Shown here in pieces: positions 34,773 to 45,300 of a stretch of DNA of 64,000 bases (within the stretch, counting starts at the first letter, position 1; each line of letters opens with the position of its first letter). This DNA comes from UBA2357 sp046295975 (GTDB taxonomy: Bacteria; Pseudomonadota; Gammaproteobacteria; Burkholderiales; Rhodocyclaceae): positions 6,064-70,063 of the forward strand of contig JBKBMG010000028.1 of assembly GCA_046295975.1 (NCBI GenBank), read 5' to 3'. The notes beneath the pieces were generated by a model. That model was not told the origin of the DNA, did not search any database, and saw nothing but the letters and a program-made list of their open reading frames with translations. The position numbers were made by a program, and so were the translations under genes.

Positions 34773-35795
34773 ATGAAGAGATCGCTGCTCATAAAGATCT
34801 TGATGTTGGCATTGTTGCCGTACTGGGCGACTGCGAGCGAATGGACGTCGCGACCGCTTGCCGAGGTGGCGATTTACCCGGAGTTCCGCGCCAGTGCGCG
34901 TGTAGAACCGCTCAACGAGGCGCGCGTTGCGGCCGAGGTCGGTGGGCGGATCGAGGCGATACCGCCGCGCATGGGGGAGCGCGTCACAGCCGGGGCCGAA
35001 CTGGCGCGCATCGATGCCGCCGAGTATCGGATCGGAGTCGAGCGGGCGGCCGCCCAGGCCGAGTTGGTGTTCAATCGGGTGCGGCTGGCCGAGGCGCAAC
35101 TGGAACAGTCGCGTGCGCTTGCTGGGCGGGGTTTCATCAGCGACGAGGGGTTGCGCATCCGCGAGACGGAGCTGGCCGTGTTGCGCAGCGAACTGACGGC
35201 CGCGCGACAGGGGCTGGAGGCGGCACGCCTGCAGTTGGCCCGTACCGTTGTCCGCGCGCCCTTCGATGGCGTGGTTCGCGAGCGGCTGGCAAGCGTGGGT
35301 GATCTCGCCGTCGCCGGTACGCCGGTGGTGGTGCTCGCCTCCAGCGACGAGACGGAGATTCGTGCCGCCATTCCGAGTGGGCAGTTGGCGTGGCTGCGCA
35401 CTGCCTCGGGCGTCGTGCTGCATGTCGATCAGGCAACGTACCACCTTCGACTCGAACGCGTGCTGTCGTTGGTGGAAAGCGCCGGGCAGGCTCAGACCGT
35501 GGTGTTCTCGTCTTCGGCTGCGCTTGCGCCCGGGCTGGCAGGCGAGGTGCGCTGGCGCGCGGCCACGCCGCACCTGCCCGCCGAGTACCTGTTGCGGCGG
35601 GATGGTCGGCTCGGCGTATGGCTGGATCGTGGCGGAGAGGCAGTGTTCGTGCCGCTGCCGGGCGCAGCCACGGGCCGGCCGGCTGCGGTCGGTGATCTGG
35701 CTGATGCGCGGGTGATCGACGAAGGTCGCTTCTCGTTGGGGTTGCCGCGCGTGCCGGCGCAGGGTGCTGAGCTGCCGACGGAGGGGGGGCGATGA
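34773..35795 (+). CDS. RND efflux periplasmic adaptor (membrane fusion protein)
   Basis: A 340-residue adaptor with a signal peptide (MKRSLLIKILMLALLPYWATA), a lipoyl-like half motif (ARVAAEVGGRIEAIPPRMGERV), a coiled-coil hairpin (residues 85-150) and the second half (RTVVRAPFDGVVRERLASVGD). It links an inner-membrane RND pump to an outer-membrane channel. It is immediately upstream of the permease, and the stop overlaps the permease start by 4 bp (ATGA at 35792-35795). No outer-membrane factor gene is next to the pair. The start at 34773 has a GAGAGGA site. Confidence 0.9.
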   Translation: MKRSLLIKILMLALLPYWATASEWTSRPLAEVAIYPEFRASARVEPLNEARVAAEVGGRIEAIPPRMGERVTAGAELARIDAAEYRIGVERAAAQAELVFNRVRLAEAQLEQSRALAGRGFISDEGLRIRETELAVLRSELTAARQGLEAARLQLARTVVRAPFDGVVRERLASVGDLAVAGTPVVVLASSDETEIRAAIPSGQLAWLRTASGVVLHVDQATYHLRLERVLSLVESAGQAQTVVFSSSAALAPGLAGEVRWRAATPHLPAEYLLRRDGRLGVWLDRGGEAVFVPLPGAATGRPAAVGDLADARVIDEGRFSLGLPRVPAQGAELPTEGGR

Positions 35796-38700
35796 TGGGG
35801 GCGCGGGCCGGCCTCACGCCAGGTTCTGGCGGGTACGGAGGATGGTATGGGCGGCTGATCACCAACCATCCGCTCGCCAACATTGCCTATGTGATGGTCG
35901 TCCTGGGCGGCCTGCTCACTTACCTGGCGATGCCCCGCGCTCAGGACCCCGAGATCAATTTCAACTGGGTCAACATCGTCACCGCGTTGCCCGGTGCGTC
36001 GGCCGAAGACATCGAGCGTGAAATCACCGGGCCGATCGAGGACGCCTTGGCCCAGGTGAAGGACATCAAGTTCGTGTCCTCGTCCTCGCGAGAGGGTTTG
36101 TCGACCATTCTGGTACGTTTCGAGGAGCTGTCCGAGCGGGTGTTCGACAAGCGGGTGAACGACCTGCGGCGCGAGGTGCAGAACAAGGCAGCGGCCGAGC
36201 TGCCTGCCGACGCGACGGAGCCACAGATCTTCGAGATCACCTCGTCCAATGGTTTTCCGACCGCCCAGCTGGCCCTGTTCGGCGGTGGTGGGGAAACACT
36301 GCGCTGGTTCGGCTCGGTGCTCAAGCGTGACCTCGAGCAGCTGCCCGGTGTGGACCAGGTCATCGCGCTCGGTTTCGACGACCCTCAACTGCAGGTGGAC
36401 TTCGATCCTGCGGCAGTGGCGGCGGCGGGCTTGTCTCCCATCGATTTGTCGGACGGCGTGGCGGCCTGGTTCCGCAATGTGCTTGCGGGGCGGGTTACGG
36501 TGCAGGACACGGAATGGCTGGTAAGGCTGGAGGGCAAGACGGCCGATCCCGACGTACTTGCCGAGGCGGCCCTGATCACCGCCGGAGGACGCGTGGCACT
36601 GCAGGAAGTGGCCCGCATCGGTCGTGGTCACGAGCGTGAGACGGCGCTCGTGACGTACCAGGGCTTCCCGGCCATCCTGATGTCGATCACCAAACAGGCG
36701 GATGCCAACACGATTGCACTGGTCGAGCGGCTGACGGCTTTCGTGGACGAGCGTAATCCGCTGCTGCATGGGCAGGGTGTCCAACTGGTGATGATCGATG
36801 ACCAGACGCATGCCACCCGCCACGCGATTTCGGTCATGGAGTCGAATGCGCTCATTGGTTTGCTGGCCGTGCTCGGTATGTGTTGGTTGTTCCTGGGTAC
36901 GCGGCTGGCGATACTGGTGGCGCTGGGCGTGCCGTTTTCGCTGGCAGGTGCCTTTTTGTCGGCCGACCTCATTGGTTCCACGCTCAACCTGACCGTCCTG
37001 CTAGGCGTGGTCATCGCCCTCGGCATGGTGGTGGACGACGCGGTTGTGGTGGTGGAGGCGATCTACTACCGAATGAACCGCGGTGAGCCACCGCTGGAGG
37101 CGGCGATCAACGGCGCGCGCGAGGTCGCCGCGCCGGTGTTTTCCGCCATTCTTACGACAATCGCGGCGTTTCTGCCGTTGATGCTGTTGCCCGGCATTCT
37201 CGGCAAGTTCATGTTCATTGTGCCGTTCGTGGTCACCATGGCCTTGCTGATCAGTCTGCTCGAGGCCTTCTGGATTCTGCCGGCCCACGTGATGGCGGTA
37301 CGTCCCGATTTTTCCGGCCGTCCCGGACGGGTGCAGGCGGCGCGCGACCGTGCGACGCACTGGTTGCGTGTCCGGTATGCGCGGCTGCTGATCCTGGTCA
37401 TGCGCTGGCCGAGGCTGGGCTTGCTGGTTGTGGTCATCACCATGAGTGGAGCGGTGGCGCTGGTGACAACGGGGTGGGTGAAGCGGGACTTCTTCGCCTT
37501 TGATTCCGTACGGCAGTTCTTCGTGCATATCGACATGCCCTCCGGCGGCACGCTGCAACGCACGCTGACCGAGGCCGAGCGGGTGGCGGCGGTCGTGGAG
37601 GCCACGCTTGGTCAGGAGGATCTGCGCTCGGCGGTGGCATTGGCAGGGGCAAAGTTCACCGAAACCGAGCCGATGTACGGCTCGCATTACGGGCAAGTTA
37701 CGGTATCGCTGCATCCGCGCAGCGGCGATATGCGCGACACGGCCGAACTCATCGATGCCCTGCGGGGACCGCTCGCCGAACTGGCAGGGCCGGGGCGCGT
37801 CAGTTTCCTGGAACTCAAGGGTGGTCCACCGACAACCAAGCCGATCAACGTCAAGGTTCAGGGGGACGATTATGTCGAACTGCGCGCAGCAGCCGACGCC
37901 TTGCTGACTGCCGTACGGGCGATTCCGGGTACGCGCGAGATCACCGATGACGATGCCGAGGGACGGGCGGAACTGCGGCTTGTGCTCAATCGCGAGAAGC
38001 TCGCCCGTGCTGGCGTTTCGGCACTGGAGGTGGCGCGCTTGCTACGGCTTTATGGCGAGGGCGAGATCGTGGGCACGACCCGCGACCGCGGCGAAAAAGT
38101 CGATCTCGTCGTGAGGGCGAAACCCGAAGTGTTCAGCGACGTGTTCGAGTTGCTTCAGCATCCGGTGCGGCTGGCCTCGGGAGAACTCATCCAGCTCGAA
38201 AGCCTGGTGGATACGGAGACGCGGATATCCAAAGGTTATATTCGGCACTACCAGCTCAAGCGGGCGATCACCATCGAGGCGGAGATCGACCGCGAACTCA
38301 TCGACACCGTGGAGGCGAATCGCCAGTTGCGCCAGGCCTGGGCGGGGATGCAGCCACAATTCCCCAACGTGTCCCTGGATTTTTCTGGTGAACTCGACGA
38401 TATCCAGGAGAGCCTGGACTCCATGGGGCGGCTGTTCGCACTTGGTGTGGGACTCATCTACCTGATCCTGGCCGCCCAGTTCCGCAGCTACTTCCAGCCT
38501 CTCATCATTCTCGTCACGGTACCCCTGGCGTTCACCGGTGTCGTGCTGGGCCTTCTGGTCTCGGGCAACCCGCTGTCGCTGTATACGCTTTACGGCGTGG
38601 TAGCCCTCACCGGCATTGCGGTCAACGCTGCGATCGTGCTGATCGCCGCGGCCAATGAGCGACTGCGCGACGGCATGAGTGTCCAGCACGCAGCCATATA

Positions 38701-38932
38701 TGCGGCGCGTCGTCGGGTCGTTCCGATTCTGATTACCACCGTCACCACCATTGGCGGCCTGCTGTCGCTCGCGGTCGGATTTGGAGGCAAGTCGCTGATG
38801 TGGGGACCGGTTGCGGCAAGCATCGTCTGGGGGTTGGGATTCTCTGCGTTGCTCACGCTGTTCGCCATTCCACTTGTCTGGCGTCTGGCAATGGGGCGGG
38901 TCCAGGCCCGACGCGCGCCACAGGCATTCTGA
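35792..38932 (+). CDS. RND efflux permease (AcrB/MexF-type)
   Basis: A 1046-residue inner-membrane pump of normal length with two large periplasmic loops and twelve predicted helices. Family text: NPEIN-like AQDPEINFNWVNIVTALPGAS, VVDDAVVVVEAIYYRMNRG in helix 4, and GVVALTGIAVNAAIVLIAAANE in the C-terminal half. It uses the proton gradient to export substrates, which cannot be told from sequence. It is translationally coupled to the adaptor gene. No local regulator of TetR or MarR type is present. Confidence 0.93.
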   Translation: MMGARAGLTPGSGGYGGWYGRLITNHPLANIAYVMVVLGGLLTYLAMPRAQDPEINFNWVNIVTALPGASAEDIEREITGPIEDALAQVKDIKFVSSSSREGLSTILVRFEELSERVFDKRVNDLRREVQNKAAAELPADATEPQIFEITSSNGFPTAQLALFGGGGETLRWFGSVLKRDLEQLPGVDQVIALGFDDPQLQVDFDPAAVAAAGLSPIDLSDGVAAWFRNVLAGRVTVQDTEWLVRLEGKTADPDVLAEAALITAGGRVALQEVARIGRGHERETALVTYQGFPAILMSITKQADANTIALVERLTAFVDERNPLLHGQGVQLVMIDDQTHATRHAISVMESNALIGLLAVLGMCWLFLGTRLAILVALGVPFSLAGAFLSADLIGSTLNLTVLLGVVIALGMVVDDAVVVVEAIYYRMNRGEPPLEAAINGAREVAAPVFSAILTTIAAFLPLMLLPGILGKFMFIVPFVVTMALLISLLEAFWILPAHVMAVRPDFSGRPGRVQAARDRATHWLRVRYARLLILVMRWPRLGLLVVVITMSGAVALVTTGWVKRDFFAFDSVRQFFVHIDMPSGGTLQRTLTEAERVAAVVEATLGQEDLRSAVALAGAKFTETEPMYGSHYGQVTVSLHPRSGDMRDTAELIDALRGPLAELAGPGRVSFLELKGGPPTTKPINVKVQGDDYVELRAAADALLTAVRAIPGTREITDDDAEGRAELRLVLNREKLARAGVSALEVARLLRLYGEGEIVGTTRDRGEKVDLVVRAKPEVFSDVFELLQHPVRLASGELIQLESLVDTETRISKGYIRHYQLKRAITIEAEIDRELIDTVEANRQLRQAWAGMQPQFPNVSLDFSGELDDIQESLDSMGRLFALGVGLIYLILAAQFRSYFQPLIILVTVPLAFTGVVLGLLVSGNPLSLYTLYGVVALTGIAVNAAIVLIAAANERLRDGMSVQHAAIYAARRRVVPILITTVTTIGGLLSLAVGFGGKSLMWGPVAASIVWGLGFSALLTLFAIPLVWRLAMGRVQARRAPQAF

Positions 38933-39053
38933 CGCGTGGCGGGCTTCGTCATCCTGGCAATGTCACAACGGGTTACCACCCACGTGCGGGACAGCGCATG
39001 CACACTGTCCGCAGGGGGCTCGTACCCCCTCAAGTACCTACCAGGAGGAGACG

Positions 39054-39632
39054 ATGGGCAAGAAGATTCTGATGATTTGTGGCGATTTCTGCGAGGACTA
39101 CGAGACCATGGTCCCCTTCCAGGCGCTGCAGGCGGTTGGCCACACCGTGCATGCGGTGTGCCCCAACAAGAAGGCGGGCGACACCATCGCGACCGCCATT
39201 CATGACTTCGAGGGCGATCAGACCTACTCCGAGAAGCGCGGCCACAACTTCACCCTGAACGCCAGCTTCGCCGAGGTGCGTGCCGAGCAGTACGACGCGC
39301 TGGTGATTCCAGGCGGACGTGGGCCGGAGTATCTGCGGCTGGACGACCAGGTGGTGGCGATGGTGCGCCACTTCTTTACCGCCAACAAGCCGGTGGCGGC
39401 GATCTGCCATGGCGCGCAGCTGCTGGCGGGCGCGCGGGTGCTGGAGGGCAAGCGCTGCTCGGCCTATCCGGCCTGCCGCGCCGAGGTGGAGCTGGCTGGC
39501 GGGACTTATGCCGACATTCCGGTGGACCAGGCGGTGACCGACGGCAACCTCGTCAGTGCGCCCGCGTGGCCGGCTCATCCGGCCTGGATCGCGCAGTTCC
39601 TGACGGTACTCGGTACCCGTATCACGCACTGA
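39054..39632 (+). CDS. DJ-1/PfpI family protein
   Basis: A 192-residue DJ-1/PfpI protein. The nucleophile elbow is AAICHGAQLLAGA (Cys near residue 121), with the conserved acidic residue in MICGDFCEDYE and ALVIPGGRGPEYLR before it. Members act as glyoxalase/deglycase, chaperone or protease; assignment among these is not possible here. The start at 39054 follows a strong AGGAGGAG site. Single-gene unit by appearance. Confidence 0.92.
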   Translation: MGKKILMICGDFCEDYETMVPFQALQAVGHTVHAVCPNKKAGDTIATAIHDFEGDQTYSEKRGHNFTLNASFAEVRAEQYDALVIPGGRGPEYLRLDDQVVAMVRHFFTANKPVAAICHGAQLLAGARVLEGKRCSAYPACRAEVELAGGTYADIPVDQAVTDGNLVSAPAWPAHPAWIAQFLTVLGTRITH

Positions 39633-39872
39633 AACGCGCTGCGAAGCGGGCTCGGCACGCAAGCCTGCTTCGTCGTAGCCTAGCCCAGGTGTGCATCCAT
39701 TGCCCGAGCCGGGCACGGGGTTCCGCGCTCGGTGCCGCCTGTGGGGTTTCCTGCCGGGGCACGCGGCTGCCGGCATGGATGGTCTGGCAGATGGGTGCGG
39801 GCCCGACGCGCCGGCGCGGGCGGACTACAATGTAGTGCCCGCGCCTGCGGTCGCCTCGAAACGGAGCGAGTC

Positions 39873-40268
39873 ATGTGCCAGATCTTCACCACCGCCGATC
39901 CGGAACTCTACGCTTGCCGCGCGCGGTCCATCCGTCTGCGCGGCGTCGCCACCAGCATCCGCCTGGAGAACATCTACTGGCAGGCGCTGGAGGAAATCGG
40001 CGCCCGCGACGGCCTGAGCGTGCCGCAGCTCGTCACCCGTCTACACGACGAACTCGACGCCGCCGGTGCGCTGGGTGACCGCGCCAACTTCACGTCCTTT
40101 CTGCGGGTGACCTGCACCCGCTACCTGCAACTACAGCTCGCGGGCCTGATCCCGGCCGACCAGGAAGTCCCGATCCGGTCGCTGGATGCGGAGTCGGTGC
40201 TGAACGGAGAGCGCGACCGCATGCCGCGCCGGCCTACTGCCGGTCTGGCGGTGTTGCGTTCGCATTGA
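39873..40268 (+). CDS. Ribbon-helix-helix domain protein
   Basis: A 131-residue protein with an RHH-type segment (SIRLRGVATSIRLENIYWQALEEIGARDGLSVPQLV-like, residues 17-55) matching the RHH_4 pattern found in small proteobacterial proteins. It is likely a DNA-binding or regulatory protein. The C-terminal part (NFTSFLRVTCTRYLQLQ) is also conserved in that group as I recall it. Target unknown. Confidence 0.7.
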   Translation: MCQIFTTADPELYACRARSIRLRGVATSIRLENIYWQALEEIGARDGLSVPQLVTRLHDELDAAGALGDRANFTSFLRVTCTRYLQLQLAGLIPADQEVPIRSLDAESVLNGERDRMPRRPTAGLAVLRSH

Positions 40269-40328
40269 CCCGCGCCCGCCACTGGCCGACGCCGTCGCAG
40301 ACGATGCGACGGCGTGACCACGTGATGA

Positions 40329-40556
40329 TCAGCGCGATACCATCCAGGGCTTGGAAAAGGCTTGCAGCAGGTGGCGTTCGACCGCCGGAGCCGGACGCGG
40401 TGCGCCGGATGCCGATTCGGTAGCGCGATCGAACAGCGCAATGGCGCTGCGACGCAATCCACGGGTAAGCTGACGGGTCAGTTGACGAATGTAGCGGGCG
40501 CGCAGGACGCGGGCCCGAAGGGCGATGTTTTCGATTTCGTTGCTGCGGGAATACAT
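40329..40556 (-). CDS. Small basic helical protein (hypothetical)
   Basis: A 75-residue Arg-rich protein (NEIENIALRARVLRARYIRQ, then LTRGLRRSAIALFDRA), predicted largely helical, recalling short YjiS/DUF1127-like proteins. GGAA lies about 12 bases before the ATG. It is divergent from the glutathione transferase across an AT-richer spacer. Too short for certainty. Confidence 0.45.
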   Translation of the reverse strand: MYSRSNEIENIALRARVLRARYIRQLTRQLTRGLRRSAIALFDRATESASGAPRPAPAVERHLLQAFSKPWMVSR

Positions 40557-40668
40557 GATGTGCGTTCCGGTAATGTATGGATTCCATCGTGTGGAATCAG
40601 CGTTACTCTAGTCCGCTTGATGCGCCGCAGCAAATGAGTTTTTTCAAGCACTTCCATAAGGCAAATTC

Positions 40669-41376
40669 ATGAGTCTCACATTATATGTAGGCAATAAGAA
40701 TTACTCGTCGTGGTCCATGCGTCCCTGGGTGTTGCTGCGCCAGGCGGGCATTGCGTTCGACGAGCGCATGGTTCGCTTCGACAGCTTTTCCGACGATTCC
40801 CGCTTCAAGCACGCGGTACGCGATGTGAACCCGGCCGGCAAGGTGCCCGTGCTGGTGGACGATGCCGTGCCGGGCGCCGCCGGTCCGCTGGCGATCTGGG
40901 ACACGCTGGCGATCTGCGAATATGTCGCCGAGCGCTTTCCCGAGCACCAGCTGTGGCCAGCCGACGTTGCGGCCCGCGCCCGGGCACGCAGCGTGTGCGC
41001 CGAGATGCATGCCGGCTTCGGCGCGCTGCGCACCCACTTCATCATGAACATCGAGGCCTCGCTGCCGGAGATCGGCCAGATCGTGCTGCGCGATCGGCCC
41101 GAGGTGGCCGCCGACGTGGCGCGCATCGTCGCGATGTGGTCCGAACTGCTCGCCCGCCACGGCGGCCCGATGCTGTTCGGTGAGTTCAGCATCGCCGATG
41201 CCTATTTCGCGCCGGTGTGCATGCGCTTCAATACCTATGGCGTGCCGGTGCCGGACGAAATCGGCGACTACATCGACCGGGTGTTCGCCCTGCCGGGCGT
41301 GGCTGCGTGGGTGGAAGACGCGCGTGCCGAAGCCGACTTCCTGCCCTTCGAGGAGCCGTATCGGCTGAGTCGCTGA
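40669..41376 (+). CDS. Glutathione S-transferase family protein
   Basis: A 235-residue GST: N-terminal thioredoxin-like domain (LYVGNKNYSSWSMRPWVLLR, with NPAGKVPVL as the cis-Pro glutathione-binding loop) and a C-terminal all-helical domain (GEFSIADAYFAPV). The NKNYSSWSMRPW start is typical of a proteobacterial subgroup with Ser rather than Cys or Tyr at the active site. It probably conjugates or reduces with glutathione; substrate unknown. Confidence 0.92.
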   Translation: MSLTLYVGNKNYSSWSMRPWVLLRQAGIAFDERMVRFDSFSDDSRFKHAVRDVNPAGKVPVLVDDAVPGAAGPLAIWDTLAICEYVAERFPEHQLWPADVAARARARSVCAEMHAGFGALRTHFIMNIEASLPEIGQIVLRDRPEVAADVARIVAMWSELLARHGGPMLFGEFSIADAYFAPVCMRFNTYGVPVPDEIGDYIDRVFALPGVAAWVEDARAEADFLPFEEPYRLSR

Positions 41377-41450
41377 GTCGCTGAATCGCTGAATCCCGCA
41401 CTCGCCAGCGCGCCTGGGCGTCGCCCGCACGTTGGTGGGGCGGGGGAGCC

Positions 41451-42392
41451 TCAGCCTTCCGTTGCGCGGGCATAGCTTTCGTAGCGGGACACCGCGGCAG
41501 TGCGGTTTTCCACCCCGAGTTTTTCGTAGATGTGCTCGAGGTGTTTGTTGACCGTGCGCGGGCTCATGCCGAGGATTTCGCCGATGTCGCGATTGGTCTT
41601 GCCCTTCGCGACCCATTCGAGCACGTCCAGCTCGCGCACGGTGAGCACCCGGGTCGGCGGCGCGGCTTCGGGTGTGTTGCTGTCTTGCCTTGCCTTGTCC
41701 GTGTGGTGCTTGTCTGTCCGGGCGTTGTCGGGTGTTTCCTGGAGCGAGATCAGTATCCCCGCATGGCGGGCGGTGTCCAGCGCACGCGCCTGTTCCCGCG
41801 CCAGGCCGTCCTGGAAGGCGGTCGGCGCCAAGTGGCCGTTGAAATGCGCCACCACCAGCTCTGCGAGCCGCCGCATGCGTGATGCATCGAGCTGGCGTGT
41901 GGCGGCCGGGGTCTGCCAGCGCGGTTCGCCCTCGGGCGAAAAGAGGATCAGGCCGCGTCCAGTGAGGTCGAGCGCGCGCAGTGCGGTGGCACGGTCGCGC
42001 GAGGTGCGCAGGTGCGCACGCAAGCGTGCGACCAGTTCGTCCGGCATCACCGGCTTGACCAGATAGTCGACCCCGCCGGCCGAGAGTCCTTCGACGATGC
42101 GCTCGGTTTCCGCCAGCCCGGTCATGAACAGGATGGGCACGCTGGCCATGCCGGCTTCCGCACGGATCAGGCGGCAGGTTTCGAAGCCGTCCATGCCCGG
42201 CATGCACACGTCCAGCAGGATCGCGTCGGGTGCGACGCGGGCGAGGCGCGACAACGCGGTGGTGCCGTCGGTGGCGACGAGTACGGTGAAGCCGGCGTCG
42301 TCCAGCGCTTCGGTGATCATGCGGACCGAGTCGGGGGCGTCGTCGATGAGCAGTACGATGTCGCGCTCAGCTTGAGGCAGGTTCGGGAGCAT
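41451..42392 (-). CDS. LuxR-type response regulator of the amide/urea system
   Basis: A 313-residue regulator: receiver domain with VLLIDDAPDSVRM, phospho-Asp in ILLDVCMPGMDGF and Lys in YLVKPVMPDE; a middle segment (residues 130-225) of unknown role; and a LuxR/NarL helix-turn-helix at the C-terminus (LTVRELDVLEWVAKGKTNRDIG, MSPRTVNKHLEHIYEKLGV). It overlaps the 3' end of the permease-kinase gene by 26 bp, so the two are coexpressed partners. The likely targets are the divergent urt-fmd genes. The start at 42392 gives the normal receiver N-terminus. Confidence 0.9.
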   Translation of the reverse strand: MLPNLPQAERDIVLLIDDAPDSVRMITEALDDAGFTVLVATDGTTALSRLARVAPDAILLDVCMPGMDGFETCRLIRAEAGMASVPILFMTGLAETERIVEGLSAGGVDYLVKPVMPDELVARLRAHLRTSRDRATALRALDLTGRGLILFSPEGEPRWQTPAATRQLDASRMRRLAELVVAHFNGHLAPTAFQDGLAREQARALDTARHAGILISLQETPDNARTDKHHTDKARQDSNTPEAAPPTRVLTVRELDVLEWVAKGKTNRDIGEILGMSPRTVNKHLEHIYEKLGVENRTAAVSRYESYARATEG

Positions 42393-45300
42393 GTCGGACG
42401 GCGTGGGGGTCGAGAAGGTCGAGGATGGCGTCGAAGCGCAGCGCCGAGGTGTGTTCGCGCAGCGTGAGCAGGCTTCCGGCAAGATCGGGGTGGGCTACTT
42501 CGAGCGTCTCGAGCAGGCGTTCCAGCGCGCGCAGGTGGCCGATTTCGGCGAGCGTGCGCAGTTCGTTGCGCGCGGCCGCGGGCAGGTGTGCCAGGGTCGG
42601 CCCCGGATCCGCAGGGGCGGGGCCGATTGCACCGGGCGCGGATTTGCCGTCGCTCTCGGCATAGGTCCAGGCAATGCCCAGCCTGCGTGACAGGCAACCG
42701 AAGAGCTCGCGTTCAAGCACTGGTTTGACGATGAAGTCGTCGCAGCCTGCCCACTCACGGCGTTCCGGCAGGTTTTCATAGGTGTTGGCCGAGACCATGA
42801 CGATGGGCTGGGTGTGGCCGTCGTCGCGCAATTGCCGGCACAGTGTCCAGCCGTCTATTCCGGGCATGGCGACGTCGAGCAGGATGAGATCGGGCCGGAG
42901 GGCGGTGGCGAGGGCGGCAACGTCCGCGGCATCGGTGCAGGTGGTGACCGAAAAGCCGCGCGGCTCGAGCATGTCCGTGAGTAGCCGGCTTTGCTCCGGC
43001 TGATCGTCCACCGCCAGGATGTGGCGGGCCGGCCCTTCGTAGCCGCGGATGTCGCGTTCCGGCCGACGCGCGACGCGCGGCTGAGCCACGCGCGGCAGGT
43101 GCAGCTTGACGGTGAAGGTGCTGCCCGCGCCGGGCGTGCTGCGCACGGTGATTTCGCCGCCCGCGAGTTCGACCAGCAAGCGGGTGATGGTCAGGCCCAG
43201 GCCGGTGCCGGGTTCGCCCGGTGTGCCTGGCTGGGTGTGGGTGGCCCGCTCGAAGGGCAGGAATATGCGGTCGAGATCCTCCGGGGCGATGCCGCAGCCG
43301 GTGTCGGTGACTTCGAACAGCGCGGTCTCCCATTGATAGCGTACGCGCAGGATGACTTCGCCCCGTTCGGTGAAGCGCACCGCGTTGGCGAGCAGATTGA
43401 TCAACACCTGACGCAGCCGGCTTTCGTCCGCCAGCACGACTTCCGGCAACGAGCCCTGGAATTCGGCGCGAAAGCGCAGACGCTTGCGCGTCGCTTCGAG
43501 CCGGAACATCTTCTCGATATGGCCCAGCAGATCGAGGAAGCGGGTTTCCCGGCGGTGCAGTTGCAGGCGCCCGGCCTCGATGCGCGAGATGTTGAGCAGA
43601 CCGTCGACCAGGGCGAGCAGATGCTCGCCGCTGCGCTGCATGGTGGCGATGGCTTCGCGTCGCCGCCGGCTCAGGTCGTCGTCGCGCAGCAGGATCTGGG
43701 CGTAGCCGAGAATGGTGTTGAGCGGCGTACGCAGTTCGTGGCTGATCCCTCTGACATAGCGACTCTTGGCGGCGTTGGCGGAGTCGGCGACTTCCTTGGC
43801 GCGCTGCAGTTTGGCGTCGGTGCGTTCGTGCGCCTCGATCTCGCGCAGCAGCAGCTGGTTCTGGCGTTCCGATTCTTCCTGGGCCACCAGCCGGCTCTCG
43901 TTGGCCAGTACCAGCCACCACGCCGCGATCGCGGCAATGAACAGCAGCACCGCGAAGATGCGCATGTAGGACAGGGCGAGATCCCCGCTGCCGGTCTGCA
44001 TGGCCAGCACTTCCTGCTGGTACATCAGGGCTATGACTGCCGCCAGCACTGCTGCCGAGGCGATCAGCACCAGCGCGAACTGACCCAGCCGGCGCGCCAG
44101 CCGCCCCGCCACGTTGTGCGGAATTCGCCGCGCCAGCAGCGGGATGAGCGAGGCGTACAAGCCCTTGGCGGGTTTGCAGCGATCCAGGCAACGCGCGTCC
44201 AGTGTGCAGCACAGCGAACAGATCGCGCCCGCGTAGGCCGGGCAGGTCGCCATGTCTTCCGACTCGAAGCGGTTGGCGCACACTACGCACGTCACGTTTT
44301 CGCCCGGCTTCCAGGTATGGGTGTGGGGCCGGGCGAGGTAGAAGCGGCCGCGTGTGGCCAGTGCGATCAGCGGCGCGAGCATGAAGGACGTCGACAGGGC
44401 GATGAAGGGTGAAAACGCCTGCGCCAGCGGGCCGAAACGACCGGAAAAGGCCGCGATGGCGAGCACCGAACCGCACAGCATGGCGCCGACGCCTACGGGG
44501 TTGATGTTGTGCAGGTAGGCGCGCTTGAACTCGATGTGGCGGGGTGACAGTCCGAGCGGCTTGTTCACCACGAGATCGGCGACCAGCGCACCGATCCAGG
44601 CCACCGCCACGTTGGAGTAGAAGCCGAGCACGTGCTCCAGCGCTTCGTACACCCCGAGCAGCATCAGGGCCAGCGAGATCATGACGTTGAAGATCAGCCA
44701 GACCACTCTTCCAGGGTGGCTGTGGGTGAGGCGCGAGAAGAAGTTCGACCAGGCCAGCGAGCCGGCGTAGGCATTGGTCACGTTGATCTTGATCTGACAG
44801 ATGATGACGAACACGCAGGTCAGCACGATGGCGGTGCGTGGATCGTCGACCACGTGCTGGAACCCGGCCAGATACATCTGGGTGGGTTGTATCGCGCGAT
44901 CGGGGGGAATCATGTACTGCAATGCGACGAAGGCGAGAAAGGCGCCGGCGAGCATCTTCAGCGCGCCGGGAATGATCCAGCCCGGTCCGGCGCAGATCAT
45001 CGAGGTCCACCAGCGCACGCGGTTTTGCGGTGTCTTGGGCGGCAGGAAGCGCAGGTAGTCCACCTGCTCGCCGATCTGGCCGATCAGGGCAAAGGCCACC
45101 ACGCAGCCGGCGCCGATCGCCAGCAGATCGAATTCGTTGCCGTGGCGGCCGCCAAAGGTGGCGAAGGCGGCGTAGGTCGCCGGGTCGCTGACGAGGATGA
45201 AGCAGAACGGCAACACCAGCAGGATGACGAAGAACGGTTGCGTCCACGCCTGCAGCCGGCTGATCCAGGTGATGCCGTGGGTGACCAGCGGGATCACCAC